Positions 28,258 through 41,700 of a DNA stretch of 64,000 nt are shown in pieces. Every line of letters starts with the position of its first letter. The stretch's first letter is position 1. Location: positions 1-64,000 of the forward strand of contig NZ_QREG01000022.1 in assembly GCF_003386095.1 (NCBI RefSeq). The letters are read 5' to 3'. The translations under genes were made by a program, and so were the position numbers. The notes beneath the pieces are model-generated. The model was not told the DNA's origin. It did not search any database and worked only from the letters and a program-made list of their open reading frames with translations. This stretch comes from Marinoscillum furvescens DSM 4134 (GTDB lineage Bacteria > Bacteroidota > Bacteroidia > Cytophagales > Cyclobacteriaceae).

Positions 28258-29634
28258 TTACTCTTCAAAATCGTTGACCAGCACCCAGGCATCTTCCACA
28301 CCTGCTTCTCGCTGCTGCATCATGGCCTTCAATGCTTCCTGATAGTCCTCATAAAAACCCGAAGTGATGTAGTACAAGCCTTTGGCCCGATTGAGCACCA
28401 GTTCCGTAGACACTCCTCGTCTGAGAAAGTCTTTGGTGATATCTTCAGCACAAATCAGCCTGCGGCACGTGGCCACAATCACATAGTGTCCTTGTTTGAT
28501 TTCTATTTTGTCAGACAGCAGCTCATCTTTCACCACAATCGTATGATCCCGGTCTTCCAGCTGGCTTTTGAGAATGGCTAGCTCTTCATTGAGTTTTTCC
28601 AACTCTTCCTCCTGTTTGGATGCCTTTTGTTCTGATTGAGTGGTCTGCTCATGCGCCACTTCGTCATATCGGCGGATGAGGTGATCAAAGCGGTTCATCA
28701 GGTTTCGGTAGTTTTCCTCCTCGTTTTTCTCTGCCGCCAGGCGGTTGTTGCCTAGCTTCACATTGTGGTGACGGCTCAGCGAAAAGCTGATCATCAGCTC
28801 ATGCTTATTTTGTAGCAATCTGGAAACCTCTCCCGTAGACCACCCAAACACGTAGCCCAGCTGAATATTAGGCAAGTTGATACCCAGTCCCGCATGCTGG
28901 GCTCCGTTGGTGCGCGTACCGCCTTGTGCCCAGAGTCGGTCATTCCAGATGAGCTGCAGGGCCGCATCAAATACATTCTTTTGCTCCACTCGTGTGAAAT
29001 ACGCAGCATTGGGCCGCACTTTCCAGGCCGATGCTCCAAACTGATGGGTATAACCGGCGTGGAAGTTGGCCTCCTGCCACCTCAGGTCCTGACCATTCAG
29101 CATATTGGGCAGGGCGGCACCTACCTCCAGCCCGCGCCACAGATAGCTCATGCCATAGCTCAGTCTAAGCTCATCCTGAGAGATGTCATCTAGCGCCAGC
29201 ACCGGATCTGACCGGTCTACATAAGGAGATAGGTTCAGTTTTTCAGTTTGAATCCGCACGCTGGAAAACCCCAGCCCCAATCCAAACCCAAGCTTTCCTC
29301 CATCGGCAAAACCCACCTTGTAGGCCAGCGATGCCTGACCAAAAGTCTGCTCCTGACTACCTACCACTTCTTTGTGGAAATTTCCCCCTGCGGCCAGATT
29401 TTCAAAAAATGCCGCCTCCATAAAGACCGAAATAAACTCTGGTGCCTCATAGGTAGATGATGGGTAGAGCGCACTCTGAAAACGCACCGAGAGGTCCTCA
29501 TGGTTACCTGCAAAGGACGGGTTGAGGCTATACAGGTTGTTGGTGTACAGGTGATTGTTGTACAAACTCTGGCCATGGACTGCTCCGGCAGTCATCAGGC
29601 CTACTAGTAGACAGATTAGATTTAGCTTTTTCAT
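28258..29634 (-). CDS. PorP/SprF family T9SS membrane protein with SPOR-like C-terminus
   Basis: The 458-residue protein has a signal peptide (MKKLNLICLLVGLMTAGAVHG). A PorP/SprF outer-membrane beta-barrel-like domain follows (about 22-300), beginning with the typical SLYNNHLYTNNLYSLNPSFAG. A coiled coil (about 300-375) leads to a C-terminal SPOR-like domain (KQGHYVIVATCRR...AWVLVNDF) that may bind denuded peptidoglycan. PorP/SprF proteins hold or guide particular T9SS cargo at the outer membrane. This one closes an operon with two giant cargo genes and overlaps the upstream cadherin-type gene by 4 bp (ATGA), which implies a dedicated partner. The SPOR tail is an addition relative to plain SprF and could anchor the complex to the cell wall. 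Confidence 0.9.
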   Translation of the reverse strand: MKKLNLICLLVGLMTAGAVHGQSLYNNHLYTNNLYSLNPSFAGNHEDLSVRFQSALYPSSTYEAPEFISVFMEAAFFENLAAGGNFHKEVVGSQEQTFGQASLAYKVGFADGGKLGFGLGLGFSSVRIQTEKLNLSPYVDRSDPVLALDDISQDELRLSYGMSYLWRGLEVGAALPNMLNGQDLRWQEANFHAGYTHQFGASAWKVRPNAAYFTRVEQKNVFDAALQLIWNDRLWAQGGTRTNGAQHAGLGINLPNIQLGYVFGWSTGEVSRLLQNKHELMISFSLSRHHNVKLGNNRLAAEKNEEENYRNLMNRFDHLIRRYDEVAHEQTTQSEQKASKQEEELEKLNEELAILKSQLEDRDHTIVVKDELLSDKIEIKQGHYVIVATCRRLICAEDITKDFLRRGVSTELVLNRAKGLYYITSGFYEDYQEALKAMMQQREAGVEDAWVLVNDFEE

Positions 29635-32600
29635 TTGGCTATGGTTAGGGTTCCACGGTAGTTGATAGGGTTTTCGGGATGCTCAAAGCGGTAGTAATAA
29701 GTGCCAGGTGTCAGTGCTTCACCGGATTGATTGGTGCCAGACCAGTCATTTGCGTAAGCTTCCGAGCGAAAGACCTCACTACCGTTTTGGTTGTAAATCG
29801 TCAACACATAGCCTGCATAGAGGCTTACATTCTCGATTTCAAAGTAGTCGTTTTTCGAGTCGCTATTTGGGCTCAAAAAGTTGTTGACCGGCAAGATGCC
29901 CTCCTCCAGCTCATCAGATACAAAAACCTGCACCCATGTGCTGTTGGTCAGCGCCGGAGTGCCATCGTCGGTTACAGTCACCTGCAAGCTGTAAAAATCT
30001 CGCGTTTCATAGTCGAGCGCCTGCTGGCCTGCGACCGTGAGGTCTCCATTGGGAGCCAGAGAAAACGCCGGCTCATCCTCTGTCAGAGAAAACGTCAACG
30101 ACTGCCCGGCATCTATGTCTGATGCCTGTAGCGTACCTATCAGCGTACCATTCTCACTGTTTTCCAGTACCTCGAACTCCTGAATGGAAATCATGGGAGC
30201 TTCGTTTACGTCCTGCACGTTTACCACAAAATCCTTCTCCAACACCAGTCCTGTATGGTCTGTGGTAGAAAGCTTGATGGTCAGGGCATTTTTGGTTTCG
30301 TAATCAAAACTTCTACTGGCGATCAGCCGGTTTCCCTGAATGTAGAAGGCCTCATTGGACTCATAATCCACGCCCGATAGCTGATAGATAAAGGTGCTGT
30401 TGGCATCCTGATCCACTGTAGAGAGCTCACCCACAATGGTGCCCGCTGCTGCATTTTCATCGATGGACAGGTTGGAAACCAGCAGATCATCAGGAGCATC
30501 CGGCTGGTCAATAACCGAAATCACAAATTCAGCGGTGGTAGAAAGGCCTCCGGCATCAGTCGTTTTCACGTTGATCGGGTAGCTGTCTTGCTCCTCGAAA
30601 TTGAAGGGTGTGCGGGTTTTTAGCTGGGCTCCCTCGATCGTGAAGTAGTCATCACCGTCCGCAAGCTCATAGGTATAAGTATCGGATTTGTCCTGTTCGA
30701 GCGTAGTAAAAACACCCACCACAGACCCAGATTCAAGGTTTTCTTCGATGGTATTCATCGATAGTTCTATCTGCTCTGGAGGATCATTGGCGTCATTGAT
30801 GGCTATGGTAAATGAACGCTCAGATGCAAAGCCATTATCTCCTGTAGATCTCACCCAAATTTCGAAAGTACTGTGTTTCTCAAAATCAAAAGTCTGGGCG
30901 CTTAGCAGCTGATCCTGGTCAATGCTAAAGCGGTCATTGTCTGCTTTTCCGCTGAGCAGCGTGTAGGTATAGTTGCCGGATCCAGCGGTAGAAAATTGGC
31001 CGATGACCGTACCTGTAGCTTCATTTTCTGCTAGCGACTGATTGCTCAATGCGATAGATGCCAGCGAAAAAACATAGACCGAGTCTATCGTCAACCCTCG
31101 TGCATCTGTAGTCCGAACCTCCGTTTCGAAAGGCCCGGTGAGGCTGGCAAAATCCGCATTGGCTAGCAGCCGGTTACTTTCTATCCGAAAGAGGTCATTG
31201 TCATTGGTACCCTCCACAAATGCATAGGAAAAGGTGTCCGCTTCATCTTCATCGTCAGTAGAAAACTTGGCGATGATGTCTCCATCCTCCACATCAAAAG
31301 CGATACGTGTTTCGCTCACATGCGTACGAATAGGGCGGTCATTGAGATCGTTTACCTGCCATTCAAAAGCTCCTTCCACCTGCTCTCCATCTTTATCCGT
31401 ACTGCGCAGGCGTACATTGATCACCGGGTTGGTCTCATAGTCGATGAGGGCTGCTACCTTTAGTTGGTCTCCAGCTATAGTAAACAGCTCATTGTCGGCA
31501 TCACCTTCCCCAGCCACCAGGCTGTAGGTAAACTGGTCCACGGCATCTTCATCTTCGGTTAGCAAGGTTGCCACCACATCACCTTCGGGCAGGTTTTCAT
31601 CGATGGCCGAAAGATTGATCACCACACTCACCGGAGCGTCGTTGATATCGGTAATGTCGAGGGTGAAAATGGTTTCCATTTGCAGTCCACCACTGTCCGT
31701 AGACCTTACTCGAATGCTCAGTCCATCGGTATGATCTTCATAGTTGATGTCGGCAGCTAGCTGAAGACTGCTACCACTGATGGCCACCAAATCATTGTGG
31801 GTACTTCCCACTCCATCTACCAACTCGTAGGTGTAACTATCACGTGCGTCTTGATCTTCCGTTCGGAAAACCAACACCTCGGTACCCAGATCAGCATGTT
31901 CTGCAAAGCTTCCATTCGCTTCACTAGTAGCTACATTTACAATGGCCGTGGGCGGATCATTCGTATCCATTAGTTGCAGTGCTATGACTTCCTCCACTGA
32001 TTCGCCATGGGAATCAGTAGCACGCATACGGATAGAAAGGGATTTGGAGTCAAACGCCTCAAAATCCAGCAGTGAATCATACAGCAACGCATTTCCCTCG
32101 ATGGCAAACAAAAAGTTGTGTGTGGCATCTGCTCCCTCCACCAATTCATAGGTAAAGCTATCATCGGCATCTTCATCTACTGTTGTAAAAGTCAGCACCG
32201 TTTCGCCCACTACGGTATTTTCGAATACTTCATCCGTAGAAACCTCTATCGCTGTAGGGGTGTGGTTGTCACGAAATACTGTTGGACTACTGATCGTACC
32301 CGATGAGCCATTGTTTTCAAAATCAACTGTATCCAGTGCATTGGATAGCTCATCGGCACTGGCGTCATACATTTTAAAAGTCACCTCCTCCCCGCTTGCC
32401 TGCTGGCTAAAGACGGTGAGGAATACATAATAACGGTCGTTATTGGACTCGTAAACCGGCTGAGCCACACCACGGACTTCTCCGTCTACAAATGCGGCCA
32501 CCTTATCGTTTTCGTCACGCGACTCTTCGCCGCTCATTACCAGCACCCCTGTAAAGTTCATGGAGTACTGATAGCCTGTAGGCTGCTCCCAATCAGGTGA

Positions 32601-32663
32601 TTGGGCGGTGAGTACCACCGATAGGAGCATACCCAGGCATGTCAGAATTATTAATTTTTTCAT
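29631..32663 (-). CDS. Cadherin-repeat adhesin-like protein with T9SS type B sorting domain
   Basis: I choose the ATG at 32663, giving about 1010 residues, because it starts a clean signal peptide (MKKLIILTCLGMLLSVVL). An ATG at 32711 would add 16 polar residues in front of it. After a module shared with the neighbouring giant protein (residues 22-115, ESRDENDKVAAFVDGEVRGV), about nine cadherin-like repeats follow. Each has an EN...G..V opening, DEDA/DQDA calcium-type acids and a DxND-type end. The C-terminus (about 920-1010) is the gliding-motility-associated/T9SS type B sorting domain: FLSPNSDSKNDYFEIEN, LTIYNQNGSEVFRS and YYYRF. It is therefore an exported surface protein, likely calcium-dependent and adhesive. 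It is the middle gene of the operon. Confidence 0.93.
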   Translation of the reverse strand: MKKLIILTCLGMLLSVVLTAQSPDWEQPTGYQYSMNFTGVLVMSGEESRDENDKVAAFVDGEVRGVAQPVYESNNDRYYVFLTVFSQQASGEEVTFKMYDASADELSNALDTVDFENNGSSGTISSPTVFRDNHTPTAIEVSTDEVFENTVVGETVLTFTTVDEDADDSFTYELVEGADATHNFLFAIEGNALLYDSLLDFEAFDSKSLSIRMRATDSHGESVEEVIALQLMDTNDPPTAIVNVATSEANGSFAEHADLGTEVLVFRTEDQDARDSYTYELVDGVGSTHNDLVAISGSSLQLAADINYEDHTDGLSIRVRSTDSGGLQMETIFTLDITDINDAPVSVVINLSAIDENLPEGDVVATLLTEDEDAVDQFTYSLVAGEGDADNELFTIAGDQLKVAALIDYETNPVINVRLRSTDKDGEQVEGAFEWQVNDLNDRPIRTHVSETRIAFDVEDGDIIAKFSTDDEDEADTFSYAFVEGTNDNDLFRIESNRLLANADFASLTGPFETEVRTTDARGLTIDSVYVFSLASIALSNQSLAENEATGTVIGQFSTAGSGNYTYTLLSGKADNDRFSIDQDQLLSAQTFDFEKHSTFEIWVRSTGDNGFASERSFTIAINDANDPPEQIELSMNTIEENLESGSVVGVFTTLEQDKSDTYTYELADGDDYFTIEGAQLKTRTPFNFEEQDSYPINVKTTDAGGLSTTAEFVISVIDQPDAPDDLLVSNLSIDENAAAGTIVGELSTVDQDANSTFIYQLSGVDYESNEAFYIQGNRLIASRSFDYETKNALTIKLSTTDHTGLVLEKDFVVNVQDVNEAPMISIQEFEVLENSENGTLIGTLQASDIDAGQSLTFSLTEDEPAFSLAPNGDLTVAGQQALDYETRDFYSLQVTVTDDGTPALTNSTWVQVFVSDELEEGILPVNNFLSPNSDSKNDYFEIENVSLYAGYVLTIYNQNGSEVFRSEAYANDWSGTNQSGEALTPGTYYYRFEHPENPINYRGTLTIAK

Positions 32664-32716
32664 CTCAAATTGCTTTAAGGTTAGGGGTTGGTTTTTCGAT
32701 AGAGCTTCCATGGTGG

Positions 32717-35700
32717 TTAGTATTTAATGATCCTAAGAAGCTCCTGCTGCTCTCCCAATCGGACACGTATGAAATACATACCTGCCTGTACAGAAGTCTC
32801 ACCTATTCGGCCATCCCACGTGATCTCAAAGGCTCCGGATGCTGACGACTCGGTATGTACAGTGCCTAACAGTCGACCACTGACATCCAGTAATTCAATG
32901 TGCAACGAACTGCCCGCACCTGCATCTCCCGTGATGGTCACCGTTTCTGTAAACGGGTTCGGGTAAACCTCAGACTGAGTAGAAGCTACGCTCATTACCC
33001 TGCTCGTAAACAACACGGGTTGGGTCAGACTACCTAGTCGCTGATCAGGCGCAAACGAAATATCCGATGGAGGATCTAGTGGTGTCAGGGACTGATTGAG
33101 CGCTACAAACTCTAGCTCGCCATGTGGACCATTACCAAAAATGGTAGTAAAATATAGCTGCTGGCCAGAATAGCCACCTGCTGGAAGTCCGTATCCTACC
33201 ACTTCGCCTTGATGGTAAACGATGAGTGTATCCTCACCACTTCCCGGAAGCTGCGCTATGAGCGACATGTTGTTTGGATACTTGAAAACGTCTATGGCCA
33301 CCGGCAACTCGGGAACCGACGTATCCAATCGACCGTTCACCACACTTTCTTTTGGATACACAAACTCGTCTGCCAGCGCGGCATGTAGCAGGTACCCTTC
33401 ACCCGGCACCAGTGTCTCCAGACTTCCCAGCCAGCCATTCGCACTACCGGTATAGACTGCAAAAGCACGCTGACTTTTGATTTCGTCTCCCACCGTGGCA
33501 TCATATGCCGAAAGGGCTTCGTTGAGGTTCATGTTTCGCTGGGAAATGAAGCTGATCCAGTTCCAGCCCTCATTTACAGAGATGGTCACATCTGCTGGGT
33601 CGGGGATTTCTCCTTCGAAAACAAACTCCCCAGCCCGATCCGATTTGAGCTTGTACATCTGATGACTTTGTAGTCCACCATTTGCGGTAAGCGAGCCAAA
33701 CCAGCCAATGGTAGGATCATATTGATCAAAGACGTACTGACCTTTGAGCAGGTCTCCCTCCTGAGCATCAAACCCAGCCATGAAGCTATTGACATCCGAC
33801 TGCTCGCTAGATTGCAGGTTGAAAGACACCCACTGCCAGCCTTTCTGAACCTGAAGCTCCTTACGCACATAGTCGGGCACTTCCAGCACTTCAGGACTAG
33901 CAGGCGTACCGTGCCTTTTGTCAGATTCAAAATCAAAATTAGGCGTGACGTTGGCATGTATGCGTCCTTCGGAGGCATTCCAAACGTAGAAGTCCACCTC
34001 TTCACCAGCAGGCACATTGCTATAGATAGAAAGGTATGCCTGATAGTTGTCATACGCTGCGATGTATTCCAGATGGGCTACTCCACGAACCTCACCATCC
34101 ACAATAGCCGCCACAGCTACATCCTCATCACGAGACAATGCCCCCTCCAGCATCACCTGAGCTATTACACTCATGGAGTATTGGTACTCTGAAGGATTGA
34201 CCGTCCAGTCTGCAGGAGGTGCCTGATATACTTTCAGGTCTAGTTCCAAGCGTTCATCATATCCAAAATCAGTACGCAGGTAGATGTCCTGATTGTACTT
34301 ACCGATGTTGAGGCCTTTGTTGACCTCAAATGTGACCGGCACGCTACTGAGCGGTTCCACAGATCCTGAGGCAGGAGTGGCTTTCAGCCATGATGGCAAA
34401 TTGTCGATGGTAAACTCCGCAATAGCTCCGCCAGTATTGGTCACCCGCGTCTCAAACGTCAGCGTTTCACCCAGGTCTTTCTCCAGACGGATGTCTTCCT
34501 GGAGCCATACGACCTGATTTCGATCGATGTATGCCGCCCAGGTTACTGGATATTGAAGCGAATTTCCATTCAGGTCTTGAATGTCCTTTACCGTAATTTC
34601 TAAAATGGTATTCTCAATACGCGCATCTGCATCCGTAGGGCTGAGGACCACTTTGTCACCATTAGACGAATAAGTAAAGTTTACTTTCTCCACCGGGCGA
34701 GGCAGTTTCACATTCGGAGCAATTTCCGAAAACTCCTGACCTGAGAAAGTCAGGCTTCCGTCGGCTGCATGATTGGCCGCTGTGGCTTTACTCACTAGTA
34801 TTCCACCAACTTCTACATAAGATTCTCCAGGGTAGTACGCTACCAGTGCAGCTTCTTCACCTGTAAGTTTGTTATACTGGTCTTGCACAACCTGCGTCAG
34901 CGATCGGTTGGTATTCCAAATGCGCAGCTCATCCAGGTTTCCTGTAAAGTACTCGTCGTTTTCCTGTACGGACCCATCGAACCACCCACGGGCTCCAACC
35001 CACAGTTTGCTTCCGCTAAATCCTGTATAGCCAGCGGCTTCCACAGCATTGCCAGCTACCCCGTCCAGGAAGCCATTGATGTTGCCGAGGCGGTTGCAGG
35101 AGAGTGCTACATGGTGCCAATCCCCATCATTGATGGCTGATGAAGCCAATAAGAATGATTCACCATGGTTGTGTACTTCTAGTTTTCCATCTTCATTGAT
35201 GCGTAAGTTCCATCCGTTTTGGTTGGAGTCTGTACCATTTCCTTTGCCAGTAGCCAAAATAGAGGCGTTGGTATCGGTGGTTTTCACCCAAAACTCAACC
35301 GTGAAACTTTGCTCAGCAGATAGGGCAGGTGCTACTGCCTCTGCATAACCAGAACCATCAAAAGCTATAGATAGTCCTGCCGGAAACACCTGCCAGGTAC
35401 CATGGACGTCTGCATGCAGCAGTTTTACTTTTTCCTGTGCAATCGTGCCATGGGCTTCTTCCATTTGCCAGTTGGCCAGCAGCCCGCGTGAGGTTCTGGC
35501 CATACGTTTGGTAGCAGCGGTGTTTACATCAGCTACACTCAGAGCACGGTTCCAGATACGCAACTCATGGATATAGCCGGCAAAATGCAGCGACTCATCA
35601 AAGACACTTTTGGCCACAGCGATGGCTCCCTGATCTTTGTAAGCCGTCACAAAACTATTGTCTACTATGTCGCTGGTACCATCGATAAACAGCTCAGCAT

Positions 35701-38700
35701 TTTCTCGATCGATATCGTAGACAACCGCGATGTGGTGCCACGCATCATCTACTATGGCTGTAGTGCTGGTAATTACCGTGTCTGCCAGAGTCAGGTATAC
35801 ATGCCCCGCAGCATCAAACCCAATTTCCAGTCCGCTCTCCGCACGAGTGCCTTGAGAGAAAAGTACTGCAGCGTTAGTATCATCTCTTTTCACATACATG
35901 TCGATAGAAAATGACTTGCGTGAAAGGTTGAGTCCTTCAGGAATTTGCATGTAGTCATCCACACCATCGAAGTGTACGGCAGCTTCATGGCGAAGGTCAC
36001 CACCATTGAGCACCCCGCGGATGTCAAAGCTGGAGCTGGTCAAAATCCCGCTATTGATGGGTTCGTTGAACTGAATCATGAGCTCATCATTGGGTGACAA
36101 CACCCCATCTGCAGGCGAAGGATTGCCAAAAGGATGCGGGTTTACCCGGTCGATGAGCCCGGAGTTTACGGCAGACTCGGCCTGCACATAGCCATCATTG
36201 GCCGGTACATAACAGCTCGTATATGCACGCAGGTCATAAGTACCATCCGGTAAATCTTTCACTGACCAGTCGTAAGTGATTACTGGATTGTCTCGTGGTA
36301 TGAGCAATGCCTCCTCATCGTCTGACTCCCGATAAAAAGTCTCTACGGGAGTCCAGATAGAAGACTGGCTCGGCTTGTACTCCAGCGTGATGTGCTCAAA
36401 CCCGGCATAGTTTACATTGAAGTCATTGATCACGATGGACACGGTATCTTCACTTTCAAAGTTTGCGGTCCAGAGGTCTGCAGGACGTTGGATAGACACA
36501 TCCGTACATACGGGTAGAAAATGCGCCGATATGCTCACTGTATCGGTGATGTCTACATCGTTATCAGTAGGGTCGTACTGGCACAGCGAGCGGATCACGA
36601 TTTTGATGTCTTCATAATCATACTCAAATGGCCCACGCTTCATGGTCAGCGTCTTGTTGATAGCGCCACTGCCTGGCACGAGGTATTCGCGGCTGGTGTT
36701 GAAAGTCGCCCCGTCGATTTGCAGGACGGCACCGTCTGGATTGGTGCTTTCTACTACTTCCAGGGTGTAGAGCTGGTCATCAAAGCTTTCGCTTTCGTTG
36801 GTCAGCGTAAGTGTAAAAACTGCCTCCTCATCTGCAGGCACATTAAACACTTCGGCTACAGCCACATCTATTTTTGGTTTTTCGCGCTGAAGCGTACCAT
36901 TGCTGATCACAGTACCTGGCTGATAATATTTAGTGGTGATTTCCGCCTCATGCGGGCACATGGTCTGGCCACCAAAAATGCTAAACACCGGGCCATTGCC
37001 ATTGACTCCAGGATAGACATCTACAGACATAAAATCTCCTACATCCGGATCGTTGAGCTCATAGGCGTAGGTAATGGTGCTTTCCTCAGTGATACTGCTA
37101 GACATGCCAAACGACTGCTCGAAGGCCGCGCTCAGCTCCATGGACATAGACACTCCATATCCATCCAATGATACCGAAGCACCTGCTGACATACCCAGTG
37201 CCAGCTCAAACGTAGTAGTCCGGGTACCACTTTGGGTAAAGGTCTTCTGGTTGTTGTAAACCGCACCTCCAGAAACACTGTAATTTTCCTTACCCACGCC
37301 GGAGTTGATAGCCTCTATTTTCTCCTGCTCATTTTGCGCGAGGGTTTCCTTCCAGAGTCTGATTTGCTGGTTGTACCATCGGATAGAGTCGATATCTGAT
37401 GGGTTTGCTGGCGTAAAGACATAGCTCGGGCCGTCCAGGTCTTCCTCTTCGGTCAGGTATGGATCCTCCGAAGATACGGCTGCATCCCATACTGGATCGT
37501 CATTGTTGGTACCGTAATTGGAATGCTCAGGTAGCAGACGCGACACGTAGGCCGGATTGTTTTCCATCACCGTATTGCGCAAGGTGATGTAGTCTGGCAG
37601 CAAGTAGTTTTCGATATGGTTTTGGGAGTAGATAAAATACGTAGGCTCTCCATCAGGCACCAGGTAAAACCCGTACCTACGGCCCAGCTTATATTCTCTA
37701 CCGTCTGATCCATACACTGACGGCATACCGTCTACGCACAGTACTTCAGTAAGGCCGCACAGCTCAGCTGGTATCAGCTCCAGGTTATCAGAAATACCAT
37801 ACCGGAAGTTTTCAGACTTGCCGATAAACAAGTCACCGTCTGCTCCCACATCTATAATGTCATCATTGGTAGAAAAGCTCTGTGTAAACTCATAAGTCTC
37901 AACCTTTTCCCCTTCAGTGCCAACCGAAGTAGACACGTTGAAACCTACCGTGGCTTCTGCTTTGATCTCAAAAATTTCTCCCACACCGCAGATACCTCCA
38001 CCTACAAGTGTGTTGAGTCCGAGACCTACCCCAAGGTTCATGTTTACGCTAGACTCTGAGGCTATGCTCATGGACTCTGATTTGGTAAACGACTGTCCAC
38101 TCTCTATGGTAGCGTAGCTTTCACTACCAGGAGGATCTCTGAGGATAAAATCTACTTTGTCTGGTGCTTTGGTGATAAAATTGGTATTGGTCCCTTTAGA
38201 ACCTAGCACATACACCAGCTGAGCTTCCGATGCATCCAGCGGATTGGGCCAGGTGGCGGTATTGCCTCCTGCCTGCACGGAAATGGCCAGTGCTCGGGTG
38301 TAACTTTCTGCCGGGTCCGACTCATTGATATTCAAGTTGGGTTCATCCGCCGTAAAATAATAGGTGGTATCACCATCTGCATCGGCTAGCGTGATCTGAT
38401 CGGTGCTACCTGCCGGGTAGTTGTTAAACGCGCCAAACTGATCATAGTAATAGCCTGGACCTACGGTATTGGAAATATTGATGGTGGCATCATTGAGCGG
38501 CACCACATCGTCTACACCGCTACCACTGTCGTAGTTGGTATAGGTTTCAAATACGGCGATCTTTAGTCCGTAGCGTCGGGCCATTTGGTATACAGGCATG
38601 CCCAGCTGATAGCCAGAGCCATCGGTCAGGGTCATGGTATATTCGGCACCTTCATCATCGGCAAATGTTCCCGTGCGTTCACCCAGGTACTGCTCACCTT

Positions 38701-41700
38701 CCAGTCCTTCACTGCCTTCTGTCACTTGAATCTGAGGAGCATTTCGGTAGATAAAGTTGCGCTTGAGATGGTAGGTGTACTCATCTACACGATCTACTTC
38801 ACCACTGCCATTGTATACGGTATCACGGTCTACGAGATCAGCAAAAACCTCAGACAGTTCCAGGGTTTCCAAACCAGAGAAGGATATACCAGGGTTGTTG
38901 ATCACGTCGATACCCGGGTCATTGGTGCCGGGTAGTTTAACCAAATAGTTAAGTGGTGGAAGTTCTACCTCATACTCTCCAGAATTCACATCGGTGACTA
39001 CTGTTGTTTTGATTAGGCCATTTTCTGACACCAGGTCAAATTGCGCCTGCCCTATGTTATTAACTGACCGGTCAAAGCCTACAGGTTTTTCACCTTCACG
39101 AGTACCCCCTACCACACGACCTGCAATCTTGCGCAAGGTCTGGTCGAGCACCACGATGCCCGAAACGTCCTCCTGAAAATCATGTTTGGACCCATCCGGC
39201 GGCCACAGTCCATCGTTTTCAAAATCATGAAAACCTTTTTTGAATGACAGTACATGCTCACCGATAGGAATAGAGATATTAAATTCTCCGTTTTCATCCG
39301 TTTTTACGGCATTGCCTACTCCATCCGAAACCGGTATCCCATCCAGGTAGATGCCAACATCCTCAGAGCCCGCATTTTGTGATCCATAGTCAAATACAAC
39401 TTTACCAGTAACCTGAAAGGAGGAAACATCTTCAAAGTCTACGCCATTTTGAACGGAATTTCCTTCGCCTAAAAAGACCACCTGATTGCCGGGATCAAAC
39501 TCATGCACTACGCCCGCTAGTGTAATGGTAGGCGTTACGGTAAAGTTTTCACCTGTACCTGAGTAGTAAATACCTGCGATGGTATAGTTTCCAGCGTCAT
39601 TGGTATAGCCAGAGTTGCCCAGCTGACTGCTGGTAGGGATGTCATTGCTCCACTGAGCCGTACCGATTTCTCCATCGTTTTTGTTGTAAACGCCGCCCGT
39701 ATTGGAGGCGTCAAACAGGTAAGGCCCCACGCCTTCATTCATAGGCCAGTAGGCGCGCAGACTGTATTCGTCTTTGGCAAAATAGCGCCCATAAGTGCGT
39801 GCCACTGTCATGGAGTCCATCGCTTCCGCATGCAGTCGCACTTCATCGATATAGCCATGAAAATCATAGCGCGCATCCTTATACCCACCAAAGATGACGG
39901 ACTTGCCATCACCTTGTAGGTTGCCAGTCATTGGGGTTCTGTCCACTTCCTGACCATTAAGGTAAAGGATTGCCACGGACCCGTCATAGGTAGTAGTCAC
40001 ATTGTAATAGTTGCCCGTTTCGATCACGTCACTCGCGTGCAATCGCTGCCAGGTGCCATTGCTTACATAAATGGTCAAATCACTACCGTCTGTGGATACT
40101 TCCCACAGTCCGTCTTTATAAAACACCACCTGCGTGGTATTAGCCGTGGTTTTAAACCAAACCGAACCGGTAAACTGATCTTCGAACTCCAATGATGTGC
40201 TATGAGGAACATGAAACTTATCACCTGCCCCAAAAACCAACGAACTACCAGAGAGCCCCGCCTCACGCTCGGCCACTACCCGCACATCGGGTACGGCTAT
40301 GCCGCCACCATAGCTGATGTTGCCATTGACCACTGCTACAGGGCTGCGGAGCGAAACGCCATAAGCCACTCCCTGAGTAGGTTTGGTCCAGTCTGCAAAG
40401 TCTTGGCCATCGAGAAGGCTAATGTCATAAGACTGCAAATCCTCCAGGCCGCAAGTAGCCTCGGCTATCACAAAATACTCATACAATACGCCCGCATCTA
40501 TTCTGGGGTCTTCAAAAGAGCGCACCTGTCCATCCAGAGTCGCGATGAGCTGAGGCACTACCGCACTGCCCAGCTCCCGGCGATAGATTTTCTGAAAATC
40601 CACGTAAGGCTCTACATCCTTCATGCTCCAAATAAGCTCTGCACGATCGGTGAAATATCCCTTGGATGTCTCTAAAAAATCAGGCTCATAGGCCAAAGAC
40701 AAATCGGTAATCACCGAAATTGGTGCAGACTCACCTGAAGTGGTTTCTCCGCAATCATTGAAAGCGATCACTTCATAAGCATAACTCTCGCAGACTTCCG
40801 TATCAGTATCTAGATAACTGGTCGTATTGGGGTCGAGGGTGACCTCCGCTCTGCCGCCACCGGTACGGGTACGCACGAGCTTAAACCCTTTTTCATTGGT
40901 AATGGATTCGTCCCAGGTCACTTCCACACCATTGGTTTGTTGGGTAAGTGTCACATTGCTGGGTGTGGCATTAGGACTTGCCAGGGCTATCCCCAGTACT
41001 GATGAGGTATTGGTTTTGTTGGTAGGCCCACAGCTGTTGACCGATCGCACCCGGTAGTACAAATTGCGATCCCTGTCCTCAGCATCATTAATCGCGTGAG
41101 TATAGGAGCGAGCAGAACCAGCGGTAGTAGTCAACTCGTAGATGGTATTGGTATTAGTACCCCACTCAATTAGGAACCCATCAGAGGGATTGTTTTCATA
41201 CCACTCCCAGGTAATATTGATTTCTCCACTACACAAGTCTTGTGTAGCCTGTATGTTGGTCGGCTCTGGCAGTAGCTCCAGATATTTTACGCGCTCCACT
41301 TCATCCGTGGAGAGCTGCTGCTCATGGTCACCAAAGTCATTGTTGACCACCGGGCGAATTCTGTAATAGTAATCATTGCACTCGTCTATGGGATTGGTAG
41401 CAGCATCATGCACATCATCATAACTCGCCAATGAAGGGGAGAGCCCAGAGGCTATCAGCCTGGGAGCTTCCTGGTCCGAATAGCGATAAAGGGAAAGGGT
41501 CACATTAGACTCAGAAGAGCCAAGGCAGTCGGCAAAGGCATCCCAGGTCACGTTGAAGCCCCGTGTGTTGGTAAGGGGAGAAGCGCGGGGCGGAGACATA
41601 GGGCCCATGAGTGGAAAGGAGAGATCTGGTAGCTGAGTTGTATTCCCAGTGGTCTCGCTATTTTTATCTTCCCAATCCATGTGCATGGAAAGAGGTACAG

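Noticed and set aside
36521..37171. 216-codon plus-strand open frame inside the giant LamG protein gene
   Set aside because: It is antisense to a continuous 3169-codon frame with clear domains; no start context or family match.
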